A stretch of 18,217 nucleotides of DNA from a bacterium (lineage in GTDB: Bacteria; JAHJDO01), in the NCBI GenBank assembly GCA_030611945.1, contig JAUWOV010000034.1, positions 1-18,217 on the forward strand, in the 5' to 3' direction. A model generated the notes under the pieces. That model made no database searches and was not told the origin of the DNA. It saw only the letters and a list, made by a program, of their open reading frames with translations. Each line of letters opens with the position of its first letter. The stretch's first letter is position 1. A program made the position numbers and the translations under genes. Of the stretch, positions 6,613 through 13,892 are shown in pieces.

Positions 6613-8562
6613 ATGAGTTCAAGAGAGATTATTAAAACAGATACAGGTAAAGTAACACTTCGTTCTATTTTGATAGGCGCTTTTTTTACTGCCCTTGCCG
6701 CGGTTATGGCTCACTACTCTGTGAATGTGGTATATGGTTCGTATTTGGCAATTGATCATATGCCTGTAGCCGCTATCTCCTTATTTTTCTTTCTGGTAAT
6801 AGTTTTTCACATTTTAATAACTTTAACAAAAAGATCATTAGGGCTTTCTCCTGCTGAATTGCTTATTGTTTATGTAATGACTTTTATGGGATGTTCCGTC
6901 ACTACCATGGGAATTGGATCTTTTATCCTGCCTTTTTTAGGAGCGCCGCATTACTTTGCCACCCCCCTGAACAGATGGGAAGAGCTAATACTTCCTAATC
7001 TCCGAAGCTGGCTTATTCCACAGAACAAAGAAGCCGTCAGGCAGTTTTTTGAAGGTATGCCGACGGGAGGCTCTATACCATGGATGGTCTGGATAAAACC
7101 TTTACTTTGCTGGCTGCCTTTTCTGCTTTCACTATACGTAGTGATGATATGCATTCCCATAATCATGCGCAAGCAATGGATAGATAAAGAAAGATTGAAC
7201 TTTCCTCTAGCCCAATTGCCGCTGGAGATGATTAAGAGAGATGACAGCTCCAAATCGTACCCATTTTTTACAAACAAACTTATGTGGATAGCGTTCCTCA
7301 TCCCGTTTGTAATAAGCTCAATAAACGGATTACATGAATATTTTCACGTAATCGGACCCGTAAACTTGGCTTGGGCTGTACCAACATTCAGAGGAACGCA
7401 ATCTCTCGCGTTTCGCATAAGTTTTCCTGTGATAGGTTTTTTGTATTTGGTTAATACGAAGGTAGGCTTCAGCCTGTGGTTTTTCTATTTATTTTATCAT
7501 GTACTTTCCGGATGGTTTAATATAACCGGCGTATCGTCCCCGGAGGCGCTGGGACCGTTTGGCGCGAAGGAGCCGATTATTAACCATATAAGTACCGGCG
7601 CTTTATTAAGTTTTGCGGTTTACGGTTTATGGCTGGCGCGCGACCATTTAAAAGAAGTGTTTCAAAAGACGTTCAGGGCAAATTCGCCTATTGACGATTC
7701 AAAGGAGCTGCTTTCATACAGGAGCTCTACAGTAGCCACGATACTTGGGATAATAGTCATGATTATCTGGCTAACGGCTGCAGGACTGCCTTTACTTATG
7801 TCTTTTTTGTTTGTGATATTGGCGCTTTTGATATTTCTAGCTCTAACCAGAGTGATAATTGAAACAGGAATTCCAATCATTAGATCTCCTGGCGTTGCGG
7901 CGCCTCAACTTATATCTTCTGTCGGATCCTCCGCTATAGGACCTTCCGGACTGGCTGGACTTTCTTTTGCTAACATGTATGCCGCAGATATACGAACTTT
8001 TGCAATGTGCGCAGCTGCCAATTCAATTCGTATTGTTGAGGGTATAAAAAAGAGAAGACGATGGATTTTTGCGGCGATGTTACTGGCGGTTGTGGTAAGT
8101 TTAAGTGTTTCTGTAATTACAGACCTTCGCTTGGGTTATACTTACGGCGGTGTAAATTTGAATAAATACTACAGCGTTCGCGCTCCTAGCTGGGCATTTA
8201 ATTTTGCCAGAGATAGAATAGTCCACCCAAGCGCCCCGAACAAATTGGGGTGGTGTTTGAAGATAGCAGGAGCAACTGTACTGGCTGGTCTGATGTTTAT
8301 GAGAGGGAGATTCCTATGGTGGCCGCTTCATCCTGTAGGATTTGTTGCCGGCTCCACCTGGCTTATGTCTATAATATGGTTTTCAATCCTGATTAGCTGG
8401 ATGCTCAAGACAGTAATCCTAAGATATGGCGGACCCAAGATATACAGACAGGCGAGACCGTTTTTCTTCGGATTGATATTAGGCCAGTATGTAGTAGCAG
8501 CCTTATGGTTTGTTATAGATTTAATTACCGGCACCACAGGTAATGTGGTATTCTGGATTTAG
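6613..8562 (+). CDS. Large polytopic membrane protein, DUF6785/DUF6784-type, putative transporter
   Basis: Protein of 649 aa with about 12-14 hydrophobic membrane segments spread over its whole length (first near residues 17-37, last near 620-645). I recognise the family from LSPAELLIVYVMTF, the FATPLNRWEELILPNL loop, the FFEGMPTGGSIPWMVW segment before a membrane helix, and the central LTRVIIETGIPIIRSPG. These match an uncharacterised bacterial family whose layout recalls oligopeptide (OPT) transporters. Function is not established. As the only membrane protein in the locus it is the likely uptake system for the glycoside used by GH1 and GH130. No good ribosome site lies close to ATG 6613 (AATAAGATAAAAACACA precedes it), so this start is the most plausible but not certain. 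It ends the locus; no convincing terminator follows. Confidence 0.72.
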   Translation: MSSREIIKTDTGKVTLRSILIGAFFTALAAVMAHYSVNVVYGSYLAIDHMPVAAISLFFFLVIVFHILITLTKRSLGLSPAELLIVYVMTFMGCSVTTMGIGSFILPFLGAPHYFATPLNRWEELILPNLRSWLIPQNKEAVRQFFEGMPTGGSIPWMVWIKPLLCWLPFLLSLYVVMICIPIIMRKQWIDKERLNFPLAQLPLEMIKRDDSSKSYPFFTNKLMWIAFLIPFVISSINGLHEYFHVIGPVNLAWAVPTFRGTQSLAFRISFPVIGFLYLVNTKVGFSLWFFYLFYHVLSGWFNITGVSSPEALGPFGAKEPIINHISTGALLSFAVYGLWLARDHLKEVFQKTFRANSPIDDSKELLSYRSSTVATILGIIVMIIWLTAAGLPLLMSFLFVILALLIFLALTRVIIETGIPIIRSPGVAAPQLISSVGSSAIGPSGLAGLSFANMYAADIRTFAMCAAANSIRIVEGIKKRRRWIFAAMLLAVVVSLSVSVITDLRLGYTYGGVNLNKYYSVRAPSWAFNFARDRIVHPSAPNKLGWCLKIAGATVLAGLMFMRGRFLWWPLHPVGFVAGSTWLMSIIWFSILISWMLKTVILRYGGPKIYRQARPFFFGLILGQYVVAALWFVIDLITGTTGNVVFWI

Positions 8563-8723
8563 AGGATGGCGTGCTATGTTCCAAACTTGCTTTAGTACTA
8601 AACGAATGCTGCATAAAGAAACTCAGAGTGAAACCAATAATAGTATGCCTCTTATATATCCTGAGTTTTGGTTAACGAAAAAAGAGTATTAAAAATAGTT
8701 AATAACTGTTAATATTACATTTC

Positions 8724-8802
8724 TTGGAGATAAATTTCTATATTTGTAACGTTTTTTTGGAGATGATTTCGTGCGCTTATGACGCTTTTTTGGAGATAAG
8801 CC
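8724..8802 (+). repeat. 33-bp tandem repeats forming the leader of an ATPase gene remnant
   Basis: TTGGAGAT begins at 8724, 8757 and 8790, exactly 33 bp apart. Units 1 and 2 also share ACG followed by a T-run just before the next TTGGAGAT. The third unit is cut short by the ATG at 8803, for which its GGAG (8792-8795) is the Shine-Dalgarno sequence at 7 bases spacing. Each unit therefore carries a copy of the ribosome site preceded by a T-run. Within unit 1, TATATTTG at 8739-8746 fits the Bacteroidota -7 box TAnnTTTG. The repeat is clear from the sequence; its role is not known. Confidence 0.6.
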
Positions 8803-9137
8803 ATGAAACGGACTTTATATAAAAATCTACTGAACTGGAAAAACAGCAATAAACGCAAGCCGCTTTTGTTGCAAACGAACTTGTAGCTAATGGAAATAAA
8901 GAGTTGTTTTACTGGACTTCGAAAAGTGATGCGGAAGTTGATTTTGTGCTGCAATTACAAAACGAAATTTATCCTATTGAAGTAAAAAGCGGCACAAGTC
9001 GTAACCTTAAAAGTTTAAAAAGTTATGCCGAAAAATATAATCCAAAACTTATTTATAGAATTTCGTCGCGTAATTTTATGCAGTCTAAAAATTTTGTAAA
9101 TATCCCGCTTTATGCAAATATTCAATGGTTAATGTAA
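8803..9137 (+). pseudogene. DUF4143-type AAA ATPase remnant with large internal deletion
   Basis: ATG 8803 starts 27 codons that begin like the DUF4143 ATPase family (MKRTLYKNLLNWKNSNKRKP, then LLL) and stop at TAG 8884-8886. Another frame, open from 8853 to TAA 9135-9137, encodes the family C-terminus: AFVANELVANGNKELFYW, AEVDFVLQLQNEIYPIEVKSG (nuclease-like E-D-ExK pattern), then PKLIYRISSRNF and NIPLYAN. Walker A, Walker B and the middle (roughly 270-290 residues by family norm) are missing, and the two pieces are out of frame, so no ATPase is made. The junction CCGCTTTTGTTG (8860-8871) fits both ends: it reads PLLL in the first frame and contributes AFV in the second. This points to deletion between short direct repeats. 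It could produce a 77-aa C-terminal fragment from TTG 8904, but this is unlikely to function. Confidence 0.82.
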
Positions 9138-9175
9138 TGAAGGAAGAAAAATCTATCACATAGTTCTTTTACCTG

Positions 9176-10300
9176 TCAAATGATTGTGCGCTTTATCCAT
9201 TCACGAAATAAGATGTCTGTAAAAAAGTATTCGCCATTCTCTTTATCAAGGTATCCGTCTTCAACTAAACTGAGCAATGTCCTGCGAACCGACGATGGCA
9301 ATCCCATGTTATTTTTTTCAAGATAATCTCCTGAAAGAATTTGTTTGCCCCCATAAAGCGAGATAGCCTTTAGTAATTGTCTTTTGGATAATATCATGCG
9401 GGACCATTCAAGATGAAAGTTTTGTGAATACAGATGAATTACTTGAGATAAAACTGATTGCACGTCCTTTTCACTAATGATTCCTTTATCAATCTTAGAA
9501 TCCCACAATTCATGCAATAATAGCTGTGTATAATATGGGATATTCTCAGCTAGTTTGATGACTTTTTGTAACGCTTCATCAGATATCTTTATTCCGCTGG
9601 TTTCAAATTTGTCTTTTGCAAATTTTAGGAATATATCTTCGTTGATTTTTTCTAAATACATAACAGGACCTATCCTGTAGAATGGTTTATCCTGAGAATT
9701 TATCATTTCGTTAAGAAGATGTCTTTTTGAGCCTGCAAAAACATAGGCTACATTCCTGTGATGTTGAATGTGAGCTCTTAACTTCCCCTCAATGTTCTTT
9801 CTGTTAAGTTTTAATATTTCCTGGAATTCATCAAAAACGACAACCAGTTTTTTGTTTTGCTTGCTTGCAATAATTTCCGGCAGGTTGAATATTTTGCTAT
9901 CAAGTTCCGCACTTATTGGCTGATTGTAATCAAGTGATATCACAGGCTTGCCGATTTCATCGATTTTAAAATTAATTCGCAGTCCGGACAGCACTTGTCG
10001 AAGAAATCCCAAAATCTTATTTTCCGGGGTGCTTTTCTTGACCAACAATGATAAATATGTGTTAAGAAATTCTCTGTACGAGGAAAACTCCTCTAAGTCC
10101 ATGGAAATAGATATTATTTCTTTTGCGCTAATTTGATCAATTGCTGTTTTAATAAGAGATGTTTTTCCCATGCGCCTTGAAGAAATAAGAAAGATTTTTT
10201 GACAGCTTAGTATATCGTTCTTTAGCCTTCTTATCTCTTCTTTTCGATTACAAAAATTTTTTCCGAAGACTGTCTCACCATAAATAAATGGATTTCTCAT
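9176..10300 (-). CDS. P-loop ATPase with C-terminal winged helix (PF01637 / archaeal-type ATPase family)
   Basis: Protein of 374 aa. It starts FIYGETVFGKNFCNRKEEI, the entry motif of this family. Walker A is SSRRMGKTS (residues 40-48, with Ser in place of the first Gly, as is common here). Walker B is LVVVFDEFQE (152-161), then comes the sensor-like YVFAGSKRHLLNEM. The last 70-80 residues look like a winged helix (LSKRQLLKAISL, then VRRTLLSLVEDGYLD). An AAAGGAGA ribosome site lies at 10309-10316, and a well-formed promoter lies upstream. It is transcribed leftwards between rightward units, and its stop is 38 bp from the end of the decayed ATPase. The gene stands alone and looks like a mobile accessory gene. 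ATP hydrolysis is predicted; the biological role of the family (partitioning, defence or mobility have been suggested) is not settled. Confidence 0.85.
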   Translation of the reverse strand: MRNPFIYGETVFGKNFCNRKEEIRRLKNDILSCQKIFLISSRRMGKTSLIKTAIDQISAKEIISISMDLEEFSSYREFLNTYLSLLVKKSTPENKILGFLRQVLSGLRINFKIDEIGKPVISLDYNQPISAELDSKIFNLPEIIASKQNKKLVVVFDEFQEILKLNRKNIEGKLRAHIQHHRNVAYVFAGSKRHLLNEMINSQDKPFYRIGPVMYLEKINEDIFLKFAKDKFETSGIKISDEALQKVIKLAENIPYYTQLLLHELWDSKIDKGIISEKDVQSVLSQVIHLYSQNFHLEWSRMILSKRQLLKAISLYGGKQILSGDYLEKNNMGLPSSVRRTLLSLVEDGYLDKENGEYFFTDILFREWIKRTII

Positions 10301-10326
10301 AGATTGGTTCTCCTTTCACACTCATG

Positions 10327-10355
10327 ACACAAAAAAGTGTAACACAAAAAAGTGT
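10327..10355. repeat. Two tandem ACAC-A6-GTGT palindromic units, candidate operator
   Basis: ACACAAAAAAGTGT occurs at 10327-10340 and again at 10342-10355, a 15-bp period. Each unit is itself an inverted repeat (ACAC/GTGT around six A). The pair is flanked by TGACA (10325-10329) and TGTCA (10358-10362), making a larger dyad. It sits across the spacer and -10 of the leftward ATPase promoter, a typical repressor position. Identical copies argue for a selected binding site. The binding protein is unknown; the ATPase winged helix is one candidate. Confidence 0.6.
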
Positions 10356-10363
10356 AATGTCAA
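10336..10363 (-). promoter_or_regulatory. Sigma70-type promoter of the leftward ATPase gene
   Basis: On the minus strand a perfect TTGACA (10363-10358) and TACACT (10341-10336) are separated by 16 bp. The predicted start is near 10329, about 29 bases before the ATG at 10300. The -10 is formed by the GTGT end of one palindromic unit, so binding there would occlude it. Confidence 0.6.
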
Positions 10364-10414
10364 TTTGTTTTTTCAAGTTGATATTGGAAATATAGAGTGT
10401 TGGAAAAATATCAT

Positions 10415-10442
10415 TTGCAAGTAAATTATTTTTGACTATACT
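10415..10442 (+). promoter_or_regulatory. Sigma70-type promoter for psd-pssA-trpEG
   Basis: TTGCAA at 10415-10420 and TATACT at 10437-10442, spacer 16 bp, the same spacing as the sugar-locus promoter. The start would be near 10449, which leaves only about 8 bases before ATG 10457. That favours either leaderless translation or the next in-frame ATG at 10481. Confidence 0.5.
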
Positions 10443-10456
10443 AATTTAAATAACAA

Positions 10457-11110
10457 ATGACAAAGCTCAAATGTCCAAAAATGAAATTTAAAATAGCAAA
10501 AGATGGTTTGCCGATAATAGTTTTCTTTGTATTACTCACAATCCTCAGCGCTTTCCTATATAGACCCGTCGGTATTATTTTTCTCATCTTACTTAGTTTT
10601 TGTGTTTTCTTCTTCAGGGATCCTGAAAGAGAGATTACAAAAGGAGAGAATATAGTACTTGCGCCGGCTGACGGCAAAGTAGTAGCGATCCAACAGATTC
10701 AAGAAAGCAAGATATCCAACGAACCGGTTAATAGAATCTCTATCTTTCTCTCGATTTTTGACGTGCATATCAATCGCGCGCCGGTTGACGGAGAGGTTAT
10801 CTATCTTGAATATTCAAAAGGAAGGTTCCTTGACGCTAGAAATCCAAAGGCATCAGAGGTAAATGAGAATAATTTTATGGTGCTTTCGCATAAAGGAACT
10901 AAGATTGCCGTTAGGCAGATAGCAGGGAAAATTGCGCGCCGTGTTATATGTAAATGCAACAAAAGCGACAAATTAAAAATCGGAGAACGCATAGGAATGA
11001 TAAAATTCGGCTCAAGAACAGATTTATTTCTTCCTATGAATGCAGAAATAAACTCAAAAATCGGCGATATGGTTAAGGCAGGAATAACTATTATGGGAAA
11101 ACTTTCGTGA
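10457..11110 (+). CDS. psd: Phosphatidylserine decarboxylase, short form
   Basis: Protein of 217 aa from the first ATG, or 209 from ATG 10481 (Met9). It converts phosphatidylserine to phosphatidylethanolamine at the cytoplasmic membrane. Two hydrophobic segments lie at about 17-35 and 39-57, followed by FFRDPER, LAPADGKVV and FLSIFDVHINRAPVDG, all hallmarks of the PSD-A/archaetidylserine type. The self-cleavage site is FGSRTD: Gly185-Ser186 would split and Ser186 becomes the pyruvoyl group. Neither ATG has a clear ribosome site. The first eight residues come from an AT-rich stretch with repeated CAAATG words, so Met9 may be the true start. The TGA stop overlaps the GTG start of pssA by 4 bases, joining the two consecutive steps of PE synthesis. 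Confidence 0.94.
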   Translation: MTKLKCPKMKFKIAKDGLPIIVFFVLLTILSAFLYRPVGIIFLILLSFCVFFFRDPEREITKGENIVLAPADGKVVAIQQIQESKISNEPVNRISIFLSIFDVHINRAPVDGEVIYLEYSKGRFLDARNPKASEVNENNFMVLSHKGTKIAVRQIAGKIARRVICKCNKSDKLKIGERIGMIKFGSRTDLFLPMNAEINSKIGDMVKAGITIMGKLS

Positions 11111-11835
11111 GAAAAATTCAAATACTGCCAAGTCTTATTACAACCGCTAATCTAGTGTGTGGATTTCTATCAATAATCTTCTCTATGCAGGGAAACTTTA
11201 CTATTGCAGGATGGTTAATTATTATTGCGATTGTATTTGACGGGCTTGATGGTGAGGTTTCGCGTCTAACAAAAACAAGCAGCGCTTTTGGACTGCAATA
11301 TGATTCTCTTTCTGATCTCATATCCTTTGCTGTTGCTCCTGCAGTGCTTGTGTATAAATCTTTTTTTGGAATTCCTACGCGTCTGGCTTTATCCCTTATT
11401 ACATTGTATGTAGTTTGCGGGGCGCTGAGGCTGGCCAGATTTAATGTTCAGATAGTAAAAACAAAGGATAAATTTTTTGTAGGACTGCCTATCCCTGCTG
11501 CTGCTGCAATAATCACAACCTCTACAATAGCCTTTCAAGCCTATATTATTCAATTCCCTGCGCTCAGATTCTTTCCAATATTCATGGTAGTTGTTGCATA
11601 TTTAATGGTAAGTAAGGTTAGATATCCTAGTCTTAAAGAAATTGAGAGAAAAAGACCATTTCACTATCTGGTTGCCATACTACTGATACTTGCTTTAGTG
11701 GTTATGCGTTCAGACTTTTTTATGTTTGCAATAACATTTGCTTATGTGCTTTCAGGACCTGCAAGAATGACCAAGCCATTAAGAAAATTATTTGCGTTCA
11801 AAGACCAAGTCTCTCAAGAGCCTGCTTCAAAGTGA
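11107..11835 (+). CDS. pssA: CDP-diacylglycerol-serine O-phosphatidyltransferase
   Basis: Protein of 242 aa from a GTG start that overlaps the psd stop (GTGA). It makes phosphatidylserine from CDP-diacylglycerol and serine in the membrane, the step before Psd. The CDP-alcohol phosphotransferase motif D-G-x2-A-R-x8-G-x3-D-x3-D is present at residues 48-70 as DGEVSR, then Gly62, Asp66 and Asp70; only the small Ala is replaced by Ser52. Several hydrophobic helices follow (near 20-45, 72-100, 130-155, 158-172, 185-220). The first residues, ILPSLITTANLVCGFLSI, are typical of the PssA subfamily rather than PgsA. It is followed after 9 bases by trpE. Confidence 0.95.
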   Translation: MRKIQILPSLITTANLVCGFLSIIFSMQGNFTIAGWLIIIAIVFDGLDGEVSRLTKTSSAFGLQYDSLSDLISFAVAPAVLVYKSFFGIPTRLALSLITLYVVCGALRLARFNVQIVKTKDKFFVGLPIPAAAAIITTSTIAFQAYIIQFPALRFFPIFMVVVAYLMVSKVRYPSLKEIERKRPFHYLVAILLILALVVMRSDFFMFAITFAYVLSGPARMTKPLRKLFAFKDQVSQEPASK

Positions 11836-11844
11836 ATTAATTCT

Positions 11845-13326
11845 ATGTACTATCCAACAAAAAAAGAATTCATTAAAAAAACTAAACTAGGGAATTTCAT
11901 TCCTGTTTACAAAGAGATTATAGCTGATACACAAACTCCAGTGTCAGCATATAAACAAGTTTCGCATGGGGACAAATTTTCATTTCTTCTGGAGAGTGTG
12001 GAAAGAGGAGAACAACCTGGCAGATATTCATTTATTGGGACTAATCCTGAAATAGTTTTTAAATGTAAGGGTAATAAAGGAAGTATATTTACTAAGAACA
12101 AGAAAAAACAAGTTGTCCTTTCAGATGGACCTTTGCCATTTCTCAGAGATATGATGAATAAATACAGATTTGTTATTAATGACTCTCTGCCTCCATTTTG
12201 TGGCGGAGCAGTAGGATACTTTAGCTATGATGTTATTAGATTTATAGAGAAACTATCAATGCATACAACTGATGATCTTAACCTGCCGGATTGTGTGCTG
12301 ATGTTTACAGATACTATAGTAATTTTTGACCATCTCCTGCATAAGATGAAGATAGTATCAAATGTGCACTTAAATGATAAGACTGAGCCGTCTAAAGCCT
12401 ACAATCAAGCTATACGAAAGATTGATAGGATAATAGAGAAATTGAACACGCCCATGCAAAAATATGGAAAAGAAAATTCAAATGGAAGATATAAACTAAA
12501 ATCCAATCTTACAAAAAATCAATTCACAAATATTGTAAAGAAAGTCAAGGAATATATTAAAGCAGGAGATATTATTCAGACTGTGCTCTCACAACGACTG
12601 GAAACAAAAATAGACGTAGACTCATTTGATATATATCGAGCTCTTCGAATAATAAATCCATCTCCATATATGTATTATCTGAAGCTTGACGATTTTGAGA
12701 TAGCAGGGTCATCTCCTGAGACTTTGGTTAAGGTAGAAAACAAAACCGTAAAAGAACGCCCCATAGCAGGTACAAGACCCAGAGGAAAAACAGAGATTAA
12801 AGATAAGGAACTTGTTAAGGAATTACTCTCTGATCCAAAAGAACTCGCAGAACACATAATGCTTGTTGACCTTTCACGAAACGATATTGGCCGCGTTTGC
12901 AAATGCGGCACAGTCAAAGTTGGAGAACTGATGAGTATAGAAAAGTACTCTCATGTTATGCACATAGTCTCGGATGTTCAAGGGAAAATCAGGCCTGATT
13001 TAGACAGCATAGATGTTTTCAGTGCTTGCTTCCCTGCAGGGACAGTCTCCGGCGCTCCAAAGATAAGGGCTATGGAACTTATTGAGGAACTGGAACCTAC
13101 CAGACGCGGACCTTACGCAGGAGCAGTTGGGTATTTGAGTTTTTCAGGAGATATGGATACATGCATAACAATAAGAACGGCAATCATTAAAAACAATACA
13201 GCTTACCTTCAGGCTGGAGCAGGGATTGTCGCAGATTCAGTACCAGAAAAAGAATATAATGAAACCCTAAATAAGGCAAAAGTACTTATAAAAGCAATAA
13301 AGCTTGCTGAGGAGGGTTTAATTTGA
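11845..13326 (+). CDS. trpE: Anthranilate synthase component I
   Basis: Protein of 493 aa, normal length for TrpE. It converts chorismate to anthranilate, with ammonia supplied by TrpG. The N-terminal domain has the tryptophan-binding LLESVERG motif, indicating feedback inhibition. The chorismate-binding domain (about 225-490) shows IQTVLSQR, GSSPETLVKV, RPIAGTRPRG, ELAEHIMLVDLSRNDIGR, YSHVMHIVS and the FPAGTVSGAPKIRAME stretch. The LLES site and RPIAGTRPRG favour TrpE over PabB. There is no strong ribosome site before ATG 11845, so translation may depend on coupling to pssA, 9 bases upstream. The stop overlaps the trpG start by 4 bases (TTGA). No trpD, C, F, B or A follows, so the rest of the pathway must lie elsewhere if present. 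Confidence 0.95.
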   Translation: MYYPTKKEFIKKTKLGNFIPVYKEIIADTQTPVSAYKQVSHGDKFSFLLESVERGEQPGRYSFIGTNPEIVFKCKGNKGSIFTKNKKKQVVLSDGPLPFLRDMMNKYRFVINDSLPPFCGGAVGYFSYDVIRFIEKLSMHTTDDLNLPDCVLMFTDTIVIFDHLLHKMKIVSNVHLNDKTEPSKAYNQAIRKIDRIIEKLNTPMQKYGKENSNGRYKLKSNLTKNQFTNIVKKVKEYIKAGDIIQTVLSQRLETKIDVDSFDIYRALRIINPSPYMYYLKLDDFEIAGSSPETLVKVENKTVKERPIAGTRPRGKTEIKDKELVKELLSDPKELAEHIMLVDLSRNDIGRVCKCGTVKVGELMSIEKYSHVMHIVSDVQGKIRPDLDSIDVFSACFPAGTVSGAPKIRAMELIEELEPTRRGPYAGAVGYLSFSGDMDTCITIRTAIIKNNTAYLQAGAGIVADSVPEKEYNETLNKAKVLIKAIKLAEEGLI

Positions 13327-13892
13327 TTCTCATAATAGACAATTACGATTCCTTTACATTTAATCTGGTTCAGTATTTTGGTGAGCTTGGCGCTGAAATG
13401 GAGATTTACAGAAATGACAAAATAACTGTGAATCAAATAAAGAATAAAAAAAATCTGACAAAGATAGTTATCTCTCCAGGTCCATGCACACCAAAAGAAG
13501 CAGGTATTTCTAAAGATGTTATTAAATCATTTTACGAGAAAATTCCAATGCTCGGTGTATGTCTGGGGCACCAGTGCATTGGGGAAGTCTTTGGCGCAAA
13601 AATAGTTAGAGCTAAAAGACTTATGCATGGGAAAACTTCCATGATTTATCATGACAGCAGCGCAATATTTAAAAATATCTCTAATCCATTTGAAGCTACA
13701 CGATATCACTCTCTTGAAATAGAGAGAGAATCTCTCCCTGCCTGCTTCCAGATATCTGCATGGACTGATCAAGATGAAATAATGGGAATACGGCACAAAA
13801 AATACCCGATTGAAGGCGTGCAATTCCATCCGGAGTCAATCCTTACTAAGGAAGGCAAAAAGATATTGGGCAACTTTTTAAAGCTGAAATAA
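13323..13892 (+). CDS. trpG: Anthranilate synthase component II / aminodeoxychorismate synthase glutaminase
   Basis: Protein of 189 aa from a TTG start that overlaps the trpE stop. A strong GAGGAGGG ribosome site lies at about 13309-13317 inside trpE, and the protein then begins ILIIDNYDSFTFNLVQ exactly as in the family. It is a class I glutamine amidotransferase that frees ammonia from glutamine. The nucleophile is Cys80 in GVCLGHQCIG, and the His-Glu pair is in FHPESILT near the C-terminus. The HGKTS loop for partner contact is present. Many bacteria use one such subunit for both TrpE and PabB (amphibolic TrpG/PabA); no separate pabA can be judged from this window. Confidence 0.94.
   Translation: MILIIDNYDSFTFNLVQYFGELGAEMEIYRNDKITVNQIKNKKNLTKIVISPGPCTPKEAGISKDVIKSFYEKIPMLGVCLGHQCIGEVFGAKIVRAKRLMHGKTSMIYHDSSAIFKNISNPFEATRYHSLEIERESLPACFQISAWTDQDEIMGIRHKKYPIEGVQFHPESILTKEGKKILGNFLKLK

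Noticed and set aside
8534-8558. CCACA-GGTAA-TGTGG hairpin at the end of the membrane-protein gene as a terminator
   Set aside because: It lies inside the coding region, has only 5 pairs, and no proper T-run follows.
8576-8692. Open frame of 38 codons after the DUF6785-type gene
   Set aside because: An AGAGG lies upstream, but the peptide has no recognisable features and the length is within chance for this composition.
8715-8954. Minus-strand frame with an 11-residue periodicity (YLQK/HLQK repeats)
   Set aside because: The periodicity is the translated 33-bp DNA repeat, and the frame runs antisense over the ATPase remnant; it is better explained as leader DNA.
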